From Bacillota bacterium (GTDB taxonomy: Bacteria > Bacillota > Clostridia > Lachnospirales > Lachnospiraceae), in NCBI GenBank assembly GCA_023407575.1, contig JAEYLX010000014.1, positions 83,424 through 147,423 of the forward strand: 64,000 bases of DNA, in the 5' to 3' direction. The translations under genes were made by a program, and so were the position numbers. The notes under the pieces are model-generated. The model made no database searches, was not told where the DNA came from, and saw only the letters and a list, made by a program, of their open reading frames with translations. Below, piece after piece: positions 26,266-36,079 of the stretch (position 1 is the stretch's first letter; each line of letters starts with the position of its first letter).

Positions 26266-26529
26266 TATTGTGGTAGTCCTTTCCTTATACGACATGCATA
26301 ATAGTAGTCATCTATATGAAAAAGTAGCATGTAAACTAAAAAAAGTCAATATCGACTGAATAGAAAGTCATAAATACTCTTGTGTGTTATTGTCAAAAAT
26401 AATAATATGAAGTCAGAAACATAAAACAAAATGTAGCAAGTCAAAAGTTACCCCAAACAACGAGGAAATCGCAGGTTTTCGAGTTTGTTTCTGAATAGCT
26501 ACAATTATATATAAGAAATGGAGAAGCAT

Positions 26530-28953
26530 ATGCATAAATGGCAAAGAGTCATGTATCAACCAAATTTACCCCTAGGAGAGAATGGTGAAAAAGTCACATC
26601 CTCCAAGGCACATAGAGAATTAGCAAAGGAAGCTGCAAAGGAAGGGATGGTTCTTCTTAAGAACGAGCAGCAGATCCTGCCACTAAAGAAAGGATCAAAA
26701 GTAGCATTATTCGGTAAAGGAAGTTTTGATTATGTAAAAGGCGGCGGTGGCAGCGGGGATGTAACCGTGGAATATATGATAAATTTATACGAAGGTATGA
26801 AGATACTAAAGGAACAGGTTAGTGTTTTTGAAGAGCTATCAGATTATTATAGAGATAATGTTAAAAGTCAATATAGTACTGGTGCAGTACCAGGGATGAC
26901 AGTGGAACCCGAACTTCCAGAAGAATTAGTAACAAAAGCAAGGGTATATGCAGATACAGCAATTATTACCATCAGCCGTTTCTCAGGTGAAGGATGGGAT
27001 CGTAATAACGAGGTTGAATTTAAGAATGCGGATATCTTTCAGGAAGAAGCAGCATTTGCACGAAGACAGAAAGATATATATCCAGAAGGTGATTTTTGCT
27101 TAACAGCTGCAGAAACGGCCATGGTGAACAAAGTAAAGGAACAGTTTAGCAAGGTAATCGTGGTAATGAATGTTGGGGGTATGGTGGATTCCACCTGGTT
27201 TAAAGAAGATACTTCCATACAATCCGTGCTAATGGCTTGGCAGGGAGGAATGGAAGGCGGTTTAGCAGCAGCAGAATTACTATGCGGACTAAGTAACCCC
27301 TCCGGTAAATTATCAGATACCTTTGCAAGTAGTCTGGAGGATTATCCATCCACTGCTAACTTTCATGAATCCGATGACTATGTGGATTATATAGAAGATA
27401 TTTATGTAGGATATCGTTATTTTGAAACAATACCTGGTGCTCTTAGTAAAGTCAATTATCCATTTGGTTTTGGATTGTCCTACACAAGCTTTGACTGGAA
27501 TGTTGTTGAAATGAAAGAACAGCTGGGAGTAATTAAAACAAGAGTAAGTGTTACGAATACAGGGAAAATGGATGGTAAAGAAGTGATACAAATCTATGCA
27601 AGTGCACCAGAGGGACTTCTTGGTAAGTCATCAAAGAGTCTGGTAGCATTTGAGAAAACTCGTCAGTTAAAGGTTGGAGAGACCCAGGTACTTGAACTTG
27701 AGTTTTGCGTAGATGCTCTGGCTTCCTATGATGATTTAGGTAAAATTCAAACCTCTGCATATATCTTGGAAGCAGGCGAGTATGCATTTTATACTGGCAC
27801 CTCCGTTAGGGATGTTGTTAAGGCAGACTTTGTCCATATTGAAACGCAGAACAGAATTGTAAAGCAGCTTTCTACTAAGATAGCACCTACTTCACTTTCT
27901 AAAAGAATGCTTGCAGATGGCAGTTATGAGGAACTTCCAGTGAAACAGTCGAATGACATGGATTCCTGTGCATTTGAGAAATTAGACTTTTTGGAAACAG
28001 AGCTATATACTGCACCGGTAAGAGCGATACCACCTTATCGAATCTATATAGAACCACACAAAGAAGGAAATATCCCCTTATTCGATGTTGCAGTGGGTAA
28101 AGTATCCTTGGATAAATTTATAGAACAGTTAACAGAGGAAGAAATTGCTCATTTGTTAGGAGGTCAGCCCAATACCGGGGTTGCGAATACCTTTGGTTTT
28201 GGAAATATACCTGAATATGGGGTACCAAATGTAATGACAGCAGATGGACCGGCTGGTCTTAGAATCCTGCCAAGGTGTGGAGTTAACACGACTGCTTTCC
28301 CTTGCAGTACCTTGCTTGCATGTACCTGGAACAGTGACCTTGTTTACAAGGTAGGAGAAGCTGGAGCCAAAGAAGTAAAAGAGAATAATATAGCGGTATG
28401 GTTAATGCCAGCAGTTAACATTCATAGAAGTCCACTTTGCGGACGTAATTTTGAATATTATTCCGAAGATCCTTTCTTAACAGGTAAACTGGCAGCAGCC
28501 ATGGTAAAGGGAATTCAAGCTCAGCATATAGGGGCAACAGTAAAACACTTTGCGTTAAATAATAAAGAGGTTAATCGTAAAAACAGTGATTCCAGAGTAT
28601 CCGAACGTGCGGCTCGTGAGATTTATCTAAAAGCCTTTGAAATAATTGTTGAGGAAGCAAATCCTTGGTGCATTATGACATCATATAATGTTATCAATGG
28701 TCATCGTGCATCCGAAAACAAAGAACTATTGGATGGAATCCTAAGAGATGAATGGGGTTGGAACGGCGTAGTTACCACAGACTGGTGGACTCGTGGTGAA
28801 CATTATAAAGAAGTAAAAGCGGGAAATGACATCAAAATGGCAACTGGATATCCGGAACGATTGATGAAAGCAAAAGAATTAGGACTAATTACTCGTGAAG
28901 AGATGGTGATTAGTGCAAAGAGAGTTTTAGAACTGATATTAAAGGTAGATTAG
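26530..28953 (+). CDS. GH3 beta-glucosidase with permuted domain order
   Basis: About 807 residues; ATG 26530 is chosen as GGAG at 26520 fits it. The GH3 domains are in the reverse of the usual order: alpha/beta sandwich first (about 15-290, AAKEGMVLLKNEQQILPLKK), then the fibronectin-III-like domain (about 310-420), a linker, and the TIM barrel last (about 540-800) with TADGPAGLR, CGRNFEYYSEDPFLTGKLAA, VKHFALNNKE and the nucleophile Asp in VVTTDWW (near 750). Such reversed enzymes are known among rumen bacteria, for example Butyrivibrio fibrisolvens BglA. No signal peptide. Single-gene unit, divergent from an AraC regulator and closed by a terminator. Confidence 0.92.
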   Translation: MHKWQRVMYQPNLPLGENGEKVTSSKAHRELAKEAAKEGMVLLKNEQQILPLKKGSKVALFGKGSFDYVKGGGGSGDVTVEYMINLYEGMKILKEQVSVFEELSDYYRDNVKSQYSTGAVPGMTVEPELPEELVTKARVYADTAIITISRFSGEGWDRNNEVEFKNADIFQEEAAFARRQKDIYPEGDFCLTAAETAMVNKVKEQFSKVIVVMNVGGMVDSTWFKEDTSIQSVLMAWQGGMEGGLAAAELLCGLSNPSGKLSDTFASSLEDYPSTANFHESDDYVDYIEDIYVGYRYFETIPGALSKVNYPFGFGLSYTSFDWNVVEMKEQLGVIKTRVSVTNTGKMDGKEVIQIYASAPEGLLGKSSKSLVAFEKTRQLKVGETQVLELEFCVDALASYDDLGKIQTSAYILEAGEYAFYTGTSVRDVVKADFVHIETQNRIVKQLSTKIAPTSLSKRMLADGSYEELPVKQSNDMDSCAFEKLDFLETELYTAPVRAIPPYRIYIEPHKEGNIPLFDVAVGKVSLDKFIEQLTEEEIAHLLGGQPNTGVANTFGFGNIPEYGVPNVMTADGPAGLRILPRCGVNTTAFPCSTLLACTWNSDLVYKVGEAGAKEVKENNIAVWLMPAVNIHRSPLCGRNFEYYSEDPFLTGKLAAAMVKGIQAQHIGATVKHFALNNKEVNRKNSDSRVSERAAREIYLKAFEIIVEEANPWCIMTSYNVINGHRASENKELLDGILRDEWGWNGVVTTDWWTRGEHYKEVKAGNDIKMATGYPERLMKAKELGLITREEMVISAKRVLELILKVD

Positions 28954-28972
28954 TTTAATAATTCATAGATAG

Positions 28973-29016
28973 TAAAGCGGATAATAACTTCCCCAAGGAG
29001 TGTTATCCGTTTTATT
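28973..29016 (+). terminator. Terminator of the permuted GH3 gene
   Basis: Stem AAGCGGATAATAAC / GTGTTATCCGTTTT followed by ATTATTG. Confidence 0.8.
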
Positions 29017-29497
29017 ATTGTAGTGTAATATAATACATTAATAAAGGATGAGAGTCCTTTATAAAATGTTTTTTATATAAGTAAAGCAAACATAACGAGA
29101 CTACAAGAAACTCTTGATAATTACAAAAGCTTTGTATATTTTAATTAAAGTAAGTAATAGTGGAATAATGTTTTAGAGTGATATTATTATAATTCCTTAC
29201 TATATAAGGGTGTTTCAACACTAACCAAGCTAGTACTGCTCTTAGCTATAGTATAAACTGAAAAAAGTACACTATAATTTTGCCACACAAGATTTTTTAC
29301 TTTGGCAAAAGAGTATGTTTAACAGAAAGATATGCACTCATATATGATTATGACTTTATACTTGTTTATATTGTAGAATATTAAATGGATAATTGATATA
29401 ATAACTATAAGAATAATATAGAAGGGAGGCAAAAAATTTTTAATTCATTATTTAGGACACCAAATTGACGAAGTTAGATAATATTAATAATGTAAAA
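29017..29497. other. AT-rich gap without recognisable genes
   Basis: No reading frame with a ribosome binding site on either strand. Base composition drops compared with the GH3 gene, marking the left border of an AT-rich island that reaches to about 33060. Confidence 0.5.
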
Positions 29498-29498
29498 T

Positions 29499-29533
29499 AA
29501 AAAGCCATACAACAGTTGAATTGTAAAGCTTTT
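29499..29533 (-). terminator. Likely terminator of the HD-Hsp90-like gene
   Basis: AAAAGC-TACAA / TTGTA-GCTTTT stem with small bulges; on the minus strand it is followed by TATTTTAC. It is 175 bp beyond the stop codon. Confidence 0.5.
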
Positions 29534-29706
29534 ATTTATAAGGACAATAGAATTCGTACTATCTGCCTATACCAAAAACACTGTTAGAAAGAGCAGTCTC
29601 TTCTCGTATGCCGTATGTAAAGTGTAATCAAGAATACTTTACTTCTAAAAAAAATTAATTGCAACACGAATAATCTCTATGCTTAAAGCAAATGATCACC
29701 AAAATA

Positions 29707-32412
29707 TTACATGTATTTTTTTAATAGTTCAAAAGCTGTAGAAAATGTTTTCTGTCTTTCGGAGAATTTGTAAGGTATTAAAGTGTTTACCGGAAAATAT
29801 TCCTGCAATAATCTAAACATAAAATCATTTTCCAAATCATTTTTTATTTCTATATCATATTCTATAACAGTAGGAAATATGCTGATATCAAAATCCAAAT
29901 TATTTTTTGTAAAATAATTATTTTGCGATATCCTGTAACAATTATGGAATTCTTCAATGATTAATTCTTTATACTTCTTTTTTTCAAATAAGTTGCAAAT
30001 ATTCCTATATGCTTCTTTTTCAATATACATACATTTAAATTTACCAGTTATACCTGGTCCTAAAACTTTCCCGTTTAAAGCATCGTCATAATACTCTCTA
30101 CTCATTCTATTTGTTTTTATTTCTTCAAATAAAATGGGATTAGAAGTTTTTACAATTGTAATATCCATTTTCGTTTGATTTATTTTTGTACATAATACAT
30201 TCACTGATTTTATACCCGCATGATATAAAAAAGCCCAATACCCGAAAGTATAGCCATCTTTTGCAAAAAGAATACGATGCATCATACCGCCCCCAGGCTT
30301 ATATGAAAACCCCTTTCTCACATATTTATTAATGTTTTTTTCCATATCAAAAGTCAATAACTGTGCAATTGCATAATTATAACAGTCCTTTATAAGTTTT
30401 TCCTCACATGGGATTTCTAATAATTCTGTCCTTGATAAATTTACAGGAAGTATACCTTCTCTATCTTCGATCCTTATCTGAGGGATAGGAAAATGAAAAC
30501 CATATTTTTCATGATTTCTAATATATGGACTATGAGGAATAATAATTCCATTACAAATTACATCATTTATACGCCATGAATGCTTCTCTGAATAAGTCCA
30601 TAAATAATTATCATATTCATTTTGCTCTAATTTGTATAAAATAGAATCATTATTTTTTGGGGATCTAGTTATGACTTCTTCTCCATTAATCATATATTTA
30701 ACTTCTGGTGAAATATCTTCATACCAATTATACCATTTTATACTAAATATATGATTATTGTCTAATTCATTTATAATACTTTCTGATATATCTATAGAAA
30801 TTATTGTTCCGATTTCTGTATTTATTCTTTTAATTTCTATATTATCCTGATCTAATTGAATATTAAATTCCCAGCCTAAATCGTCATCTATAAATTTTGT
30901 TTTAACATTAGCTTTATATCCCAATAAAAAAGTAGCTAATACACCAATTCCAAACTTTCCATTTCGCGAAATTTTTGATTTTCCATTTAATTCTTTAAAA
31001 TTCTTTAACCAATATTCACTTCTTCTATAGGATGCACCAGTAATTAGATAATAATTAACGATTGTATCAATTAACATACCGCTACCGTTATCTGTTATTT
31101 CAAACTTATTATTTTTAGTGTCTAAATTTATTATAATTTTTCCGGAATAGCTGCTACCTCTATCGGATTCTATACTCATTCGCTCTCGACAAGCATCAAC
31201 TGCATTTTGTAGAAGTTCTCTAACACCAAAACTTGGATCATTTCCATATAGTGGTTGTATTAATAATTTTAATATCTCTGCATTAACATCAAAAAAGGCA
31301 CTATTTGTATAAAACTTAGTTTTGAATTCATCTATAATTTCATTTTTTAGTAAATTCGAGTCTACTCTTCTGATATTTAATCCCATAATTGAATTATTCC
31401 CGTATTGTTCACCTAATATTGCCCAGCATAAATCTAATTCATTTTGAACATCTTTGAGCCATGTTGTTGTTTTTATAAATTGATTTACATTAAAGGGTTG
31501 AGCATGAATAGAAACTCTTTCTGCATTATTTTCCCACACAAAATCTTCATATTTTATGCATTGGTTCCATGAAAATTCCTCTCTTGAAATATCTGAAGAT
31601 TTTTTACTCATTGCGTCAATATTGCTAGAAGCACGCTCTTCACCTGCATCCAAATAATCTGCCAGTCTTAATAGTATCATTAAGTAGAAAACTGCTATAT
31701 TTTTTGGCCTATTTATAATACTATATTTTTTTTGTAAATATTTTTCGGTATCTCTTAATTTCATTCCGTGACTTCTAGCTATCAAACCAATTATGTCTCT
31801 TATATTTTCATCTATTTTTGTGTCCTTTAATAAATCAACGGATATATAACCATCAAATCCATCTATAATAATTTGATGTGCTAATCGAGAATGATTTTGT
31901 CTTAAAAATTCTCCATAAACTAATATATCTCTTTTTTTTAGTTCAAATGCTTCCAGAGGTAGTTGTGTTATAGCGTCTGTACTTCCAAATATTTTTAATA
32001 ACTGTTTATCGGAGTATCTACGTATTTCATATGTATATATTTCCCATGTTTTTTCCCATGTTTCATTATCTAACATATATATTTTATTCTTTTTATTGGT
32101 TCCATAAATCAGTTTATGCATTGCATCAAAAGATATAAACATACCTATATCATGCAATATGGCAGCAATAATAAATATACCCAATTCTCTTGCAGAAAGA
32201 ATATTTAATGTATCATCAGGAATTAAATAGTTACTAATTTCTATTAAACGTTCTTCATGAATGACACCATGATTCGTATATTCCGGAAAAAAATAAGGAG
32301 TAGTCGATAAATAATCTTGAGTATTTTTAATAACGTTATTAACATTAGCAGACCATAATTCATCTTCATGTAATTTATTTATAAATCTTTTGGGGATTTT
32401 TATATGTGGCAT
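29707..32412 (-). CDS. HD phosphohydrolase domain fused to Hsp90-like ATPase domain
   Basis: 901 residues from ATG 32412 (AAAGGAGG ahead). Part 1 (about 1-370) is an HD domain: the H-x3-H pair in NHGVIHEERL (near 48), ILHDIGM (near 87), NHSRLAHQIII (near 180), ARSHGM, and LADYLDAGEER. Part 2 (about 375-640) is a GHKL/Hsp90 ATPase: FGVRELLQNAVDACRER (N-box, near 400), ITDNGSGM (near 443), and SRNGKFGIGVLATFLLG (near 486). The last 260 residues are unrecognised. All HD and ATP residues are kept, so both activities look possible. No signal peptide or membrane segment. The gene is alone, far more AT-rich than its neighbours and in AT-rich DNA, a sign of transfer. A stress or defence role is only a guess. 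Confidence 0.8.
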   Translation of the reverse strand: MPHIKIPKRFINKLHEDELWSANVNNVIKNTQDYLSTTPYFFPEYTNHGVIHEERLIEISNYLIPDDTLNILSARELGIFIIAAILHDIGMFISFDAMHKLIYGTNKKNKIYMLDNETWEKTWEIYTYEIRRYSDKQLLKIFGSTDAITQLPLEAFELKKRDILVYGEFLRQNHSRLAHQIIIDGFDGYISVDLLKDTKIDENIRDIIGLIARSHGMKLRDTEKYLQKKYSIINRPKNIAVFYLMILLRLADYLDAGEERASSNIDAMSKKSSDISREEFSWNQCIKYEDFVWENNAERVSIHAQPFNVNQFIKTTTWLKDVQNELDLCWAILGEQYGNNSIMGLNIRRVDSNLLKNEIIDEFKTKFYTNSAFFDVNAEILKLLIQPLYGNDPSFGVRELLQNAVDACRERMSIESDRGSSYSGKIIINLDTKNNKFEITDNGSGMLIDTIVNYYLITGASYRRSEYWLKNFKELNGKSKISRNGKFGIGVLATFLLGYKANVKTKFIDDDLGWEFNIQLDQDNIEIKRINTEIGTIISIDISESIINELDNNHIFSIKWYNWYEDISPEVKYMINGEEVITRSPKNNDSILYKLEQNEYDNYLWTYSEKHSWRINDVICNGIIIPHSPYIRNHEKYGFHFPIPQIRIEDREGILPVNLSRTELLEIPCEEKLIKDCYNYAIAQLLTFDMEKNINKYVRKGFSYKPGGGMMHRILFAKDGYTFGYWAFLYHAGIKSVNVLCTKINQTKMDITIVKTSNPILFEEIKTNRMSREYYDDALNGKVLGPGITGKFKCMYIEKEAYRNICNLFEKKKYKELIIEEFHNCYRISQNNYFTKNNLDFDISIFPTVIEYDIEIKNDLENDFMFRLLQEYFPVNTLIPYKFSERQKTFSTAFELLKKYM

Positions 32413-33073
32413 TTTTCCTCCTTTGTTCCGATTAAATAATAATCTTATCCATGCCAAGTGCTATCACAAAAGCTATAATCCTCTTACCGATAAAAGTAGT
32501 GTCTGGCTTATTTGTATATTATTATCTTTTGATATCAAATTCTTTCTTCTCCACAATTTTTGTAAAGTAAGACTCGATCATATAAATATTGATTTATAAA
32601 CTCTTTGTACCCTTATTATCATTTAAACTCCTAAAATTATATCATTTTTGCTAAAAAAATTTCGTAATATATTGAAATAGTAATCTTATTAAAATATTTT
32701 ACCATATTCTGTAGAAAATCTCAATGTTTTTACTCTATTATATTTTATTATAGTATGTCTCTCTATCCTCATGTAAACAACACAATACTTATCATTGACC
32801 TTGTACTTGATTACCGCATACAAACAATTATTAAATATTAAATAATACTTTATCAAGCAGTATTTGCTTATAGTAGTTCTTAGAAATAATCTTGGCTTAT
32901 TATATATGGTTAACGAGAACCCTGTTGCAATATTATACTCATCTTTTGATAACGGAGATAAAGTTGCTTCTGATAAGATAGTAAACCTCTTATATCGAAA
33001 CCTGTATAAGTCCATAAATTAGGTCCGTCCATAATTCAACCTGTATTAGATATCTTTTTACGGGTTTACATAT
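32413..33073. other. AT-rich gap, no confident gene
   Basis: About 660 bp between the HD-Hsp90-like start and the P-type ATPase terminator. A 108-codon minus-strand frame (32689-33015) has only a weak GGA ahead and an odd Tyr/Ile/Lys/Arg-rich product, so it is not called. The promoter of the HD-Hsp90-like gene should lie here. Confidence 0.4.
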
Positions 33074-33113
33074 GGGAAAAGCCCTACATCCGTTGAGTTG
33101 TAGGACTTTTCCC
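33074..33113 (-). terminator. Terminator hairpin of the P-type ATPase gene
   Basis: Stem GGGAAAAGcCCTACA / TGTAGGaCTTTTCCC with one mismatch and a 10-nt loop, 47 bp past the stop. Confidence 0.7.
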
Positions 33114-33159
33114 ATTCCAAGAACAGTAGAATTTAAACATGTGATCTGCGATTTTTGAA

Positions 33160-35019
33160 TTAATTCTTTTTTTCCCATTTCAAAAGTAACGAGGAATTAA
33201 TAATGACAGCTACTGACCCTACATTGTGAACCAAAGCACCTAGAATAGGATTAAGTATTCCGGTAATGGCAAGTGCAATTGCAATAAAGTTCAATATCAT
33301 TGAGGCAGCAAGATTTATTTTAATTGTCTGCATGGTTTTTTTGGAAAGCTTAAGAAGGTGAGGGAGCTCCCTAATGTCGTCGCTTACAAGGACGATATCT
33401 GCAGCATCAATGGCAATATCACTGCCGACACCACCCATAGCAATCCCCACATGAGCGGTTTTAAGTGCAGGGGCATCATTAATACCATCACCAACCATAC
33501 ATATAGCTTCGTTATTTGCCTGATAGGAACGGATAAGTTCCAACTTCGTTTCTGGCAGACAGTCAGCCTTTACCTCAGATATATTAGTTTCTTGGGATAT
33601 GTAAGAAGCAGTTACTTTTGTATCTCCTGTTAATAGAACTGTCTTTACACCAATATCATGAATTGCTGCAACCATATGTACAGCATCAGATCGAAGGATA
33701 TCGGATAGGGCAATGATGCCGATGGCAGTTTTATTTTTTGCAAGATAGATGATGGTGCAGCCGTCTTCTTTTGCTTTATTAGCAATAAAAAGCAGTTCTT
33801 TTGGAAGCTCTATTTTATGTTCCTGCATCAAGGCTTCATTCCCGGCATGAACTTCCTGACCAGAAATACGAGCAATTACACCACGGCCTGCAAGTAATGT
33901 AAACTCTTCGGGTTGCTCTGGTAGTTTATGATTCTTATTCTTATAATCTGTAACAATTGCTTTGCCCAGTGGATGTTCCGAGCGTGATTCCGCAGCTGCT
34001 GCCAGGGTAAGAAGAGAAGTTACATCAATATCAGGATCAATGCTATGTATTTGGGTTACTGCGGGCTTACCATAGGTTAAGGTACCGGTTTTATCAAAGG
34101 CGATACGCTTCACCTGTGATAAACGTTCCAAGGCATCACCTTCTCGGATGAGAATACCAAATTTCGTGGCATTACCTATCCCAGCCATAATCGCAGTAGG
34201 AGTAGCCAGTACTAATGCACAAGGGCAGAAAACAACCAAAATAGTAACAGAACGTATGATTTCACCTGTGACAAACCAGGTGATAGCAGCGGAGAGTAGG
34301 GCAATTACAACAATCCAGGTCGCCCATCTATCGGCTAAGCCAACAATCTTTGCTTTTCCAGCATCAGCAGATTCCACTAGACGAATCATTCTTTGCAGAG
34401 AACTATCTTCACCGACCTTCTGGGCAACCATATCGAAGGTTCCAAACTGATTAACAGTACCACTGAATACCTCATCCCCCTCATTTTTATCTACTGGCAG
34501 AGATTCTCCAGTCATAACTGATTGATTAATAGAGGTTTGTCCTTTTAGAATTTTACCGTCTACAGCGACTGTTTCACCTGCAAACACTCGTAAAACATCA
34601 CCGATTTTAATTTGGTCTGCGGGTACAATTTCCTCATTATCTTCACATATCACGCGAGCAGTGGTAGGAGTTAAATGAACCAGCTTCTCAATGCCAGCAC
34701 GAGCTTTTGCCACAGTGTGCTCTTCCAAGTAAGCACCAAGAGCCATGATGAAGGCTACTTCGCCAGCTGCAAATATCTCTCCGATGATGATGGAAGCTAC
34801 GAGTGCAATGGATACAAGAACATCGGCCTTAATATCAAACTCGGTTATGAGTCCCACAATGGCACCTTTAATAATTGGAATACCACAAAGAATAATCGCT
34901 ATCCAAGCTAAATCAATGGGAAGTGAACCAATGTGAAAGAAGCTGACCACTAATGCGAGAACGGATAAGATTAAAAAAAGAATAATACGCTTATTCTCAT
35001 CTTTTATAAATGAAATCAA
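33160..35019 (-). CDS. Heavy-metal-exporting P1B-type ATPase
   Basis: 619 residues with TTG start (GGGAG ahead). Pumps a soft metal ion out of the cell using ATP. Order: membrane helices 1-4, actuator TGES loop (about 173), ion-site CPC in FCPCALV (near 264), phosphorylation DKTGT (near 308), HP motif in SEHPLGKA, and MVGDGINDAPAL hinge, then two last helices. It has no N-terminal heavy-metal-binding domain and is shorter than CopA or CadA. CPC fits Cu, Zn or Cd; the last helix (HNVGSVAVIINSSLLL) is not a clear match to Cu or Zn types. CsoR-type operators at its promoter suggest copper. Confidence 0.9.
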   Translation of the reverse strand: MISFIKDENKRIILFLILSVLALVVSFFHIGSLPIDLAWIAIILCGIPIIKGAIVGLITEFDIKADVLVSIALVASIIIGEIFAAGEVAFIMALGAYLEEHTVAKARAGIEKLVHLTPTTARVICEDNEEIVPADQIKIGDVLRVFAGETVAVDGKILKGQTSINQSVMTGESLPVDKNEGDEVFSGTVNQFGTFDMVAQKVGEDSSLQRMIRLVESADAGKAKIVGLADRWATWIVVIALLSAAITWFVTGEIIRSVTILVVFCPCALVLATPTAIMAGIGNATKFGILIREGDALERLSQVKRIAFDKTGTLTYGKPAVTQIHSIDPDIDVTSLLTLAAAAESRSEHPLGKAIVTDYKNKNHKLPEQPEEFTLLAGRGVIARISGQEVHAGNEALMQEHKIELPKELLFIANKAKEDGCTIIYLAKNKTAIGIIALSDILRSDAVHMVAAIHDIGVKTVLLTGDTKVTASYISQETNISEVKADCLPETKLELIRSYQANNEAICMVGDGINDAPALKTAHVGIAMGGVGSDIAIDAADIVLVSDDIRELPHLLKLSKKTMQTIKINLAASMILNFIAIALAITGILNPILGALVHNVGSVAVIINSSLLLKWEKKN

Positions 35020-35039
35020 AGTTATAACTCTCCCTTCTA

Positions 35040-35089
35040 TACCCCTGGGGGTATGGGTATAGTATACCCCCAGGGGTATGTTGTGTCAA
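35040..35089 (-). promoter_or_regulatory. P-type ATPase promoter with CsoR-type operator
   Basis: Minus-strand promoter TTGACA (35089-35084), 17-bp spacer, TATACT (35066-35061). A perfect inverted repeat TACCCCTGGGGGTAT / ATACCCCCAGGGGTA (35040-35054 and 35064-35078) covers spacer, -10 box and start region. These G/C-tract palindromes are typical CsoR/RcnR targets. Repressor release by metal would turn on the pump. Confidence 0.85.
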
Positions 35090-35291
35090 TAAATTATTTG
35101 CAAAAAGTAGAAGCTAAATTGCACACTCGAAAACAGATGAAGGGTGTAGCGGTTACTATAGTTTTCTTTAGATCTGCCATAGAAAAACATTGATAATCAA
35201 CAAATATTCAAAGTATAATATTATCATATTGAGGGTTTGAAATAGTTGGCAAATACGAAGTAGAAAATTTATGTTAGAGGAGGAATAAAAT

Positions 35292-35669
35292 ATGCTCATA
35301 CCTCATTTACATTTTGACGGAAGTTGCATGGAAGCGATTGACTTGTATGAAAAAGCCTTTAATACAAAAGTAGACACAGAATCAATTGATTATATGTCTG
35401 ATGGTAAAATAGCTCATGCAATTATGAAAATTCATGGCACGGAGATATTTTTAAATGATGCACTGAAATTTATGAAGGATACCTTCGCTATAAATTGTGG
35501 TGCCCATTTAATAATTACTTTTAGTACACCAGATGAATTACTTTTTTGCTATGAAGTTTTAAAATCAGAGGACAAACCCTCTCCGTTTTATGAAACTTCA
35601 TACAGTAAATTGGTAGGTAATTTCAAAGATAAATTCGGTGTTTTATGGGGATTTATGGTGAGCGCTTAA
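35292..35669 (+). CDS. VOC family protein, PhnB/glyoxalase-like
   Basis: 125 residues from ATG 35292 with GGAGGA ahead. Starts with the PhnB-type pattern IPHLHFDGSCMEAIDLYEKAF, with a HAIMKIHGTEIFLND block and the C-terminal DKFGVLWGFMV, giving two babaB modules of the vicinal-oxygen-chelate fold. The family covers glyoxalase, fosfomycin-resistance and demethylmenaquinone-methyltransferase-like proteins; nothing specific can be said. Read divergently from the metal pump and followed by its own terminator. Confidence 0.85.
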   Translation: MLIPHLHFDGSCMEAIDLYEKAFNTKVDTESIDYMSDGKIAHAIMKIHGTEIFLNDALKFMKDTFAINCGAHLIITFSTPDELLFCYEVLKSEDKPSPFYETSYSKLVGNFKDKFGVLWGFMVSA

Positions 35670-35721
35670 TAAGCATTAGGCGAAGTTCAATTGCATTGTT
35701 GTCTTTCAAGATAGCGAACTA

Positions 35722-35748
35722 AAAAGGAGGGACTTACATCCCTCCTTC
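35722..35748. terminator. Terminator between VOC gene and csoR
   Basis: Perfect stem AAGGAGGGA / TCCCTCCTT with A and T runs outside; works for both converging genes. Confidence 0.75.
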
Positions 35749-35788
35749 AATCATGTCCATATAGCAAAATGCATAAAATATAATTAAT

Positions 35789-36064
35789 TTATGACATTCG
35801 TGAAAAATGTTCAATAGCCTTAGCAAAATCTGCAATAGTTTTATCCGAGTTGCCGTGCTCAATTCCTTCACGAACACAATGATTTAAATGTCCTTCTAAA
35901 ACAACTTGCCCAACCTTGTGTAATGCGCTTTTTGCAGCATTTATCTGAATCAATACCTCTTCACAGGGCACATCTTCTTCCACCATTTTATCAATTGCTT
36001 TCAACTGACCCATAATTTTATTTATGCGTTTGTGAAGATTATCGCTGTCCATACACTGGCGCAT
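35789..36064 (-). CDS. csoR: Metal-sensing repressor, CsoR/RcnR (DUF156) family
   Basis: 91 residues, ATG with GGAGGTGG ahead. All-helical repressor that binds C/G-tract palindromes without metal and lets go with metal. The N-terminal helix has RINKIMGQLKAIDKMVEED; the metal residues fit the C-H-C pattern of copper sensors: Cys of VPCEEVLIQ, His of LEGHLNHC and the Cys four on. An identical operator core lies at its own start and a doubled one at the P-type ATPase promoter 1 kb away, so it controls both. Nickel/cobalt sensors of the family have different N-terminal His residues. Confidence 0.92.
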   Translation of the reverse strand: MRQCMDSDNLHKRINKIMGQLKAIDKMVEEDVPCEEVLIQINAAKSALHKVGQVVLEGHLNHCVREGIEHGNSDKTIADFAKAIEHFSRMS

Positions 36065-36079
36065 GGCTCCACCTCCTTC

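Noticed and set aside
26455..26500. Imperfect hairpin with GGTTTTCG upstream of the permuted GH3 gene, possibly another LacI site
   Set aside because: Only 8 bases match, pairing needs bulges, and the divergent AraC protein is the more likely regulator.
32689..33015. 108-codon minus-strand frame in the AT-rich gap
   Set aside because: Weak ribosome binding site, odd composition and no recognised motif. It could be a remnant but cannot be supported.
32990..33178. 62-codon minus-strand frame at the end of the P-type ATPase gene
   Set aside because: Overlaps the ATPase 3' end and its terminator hairpin; no start signals.
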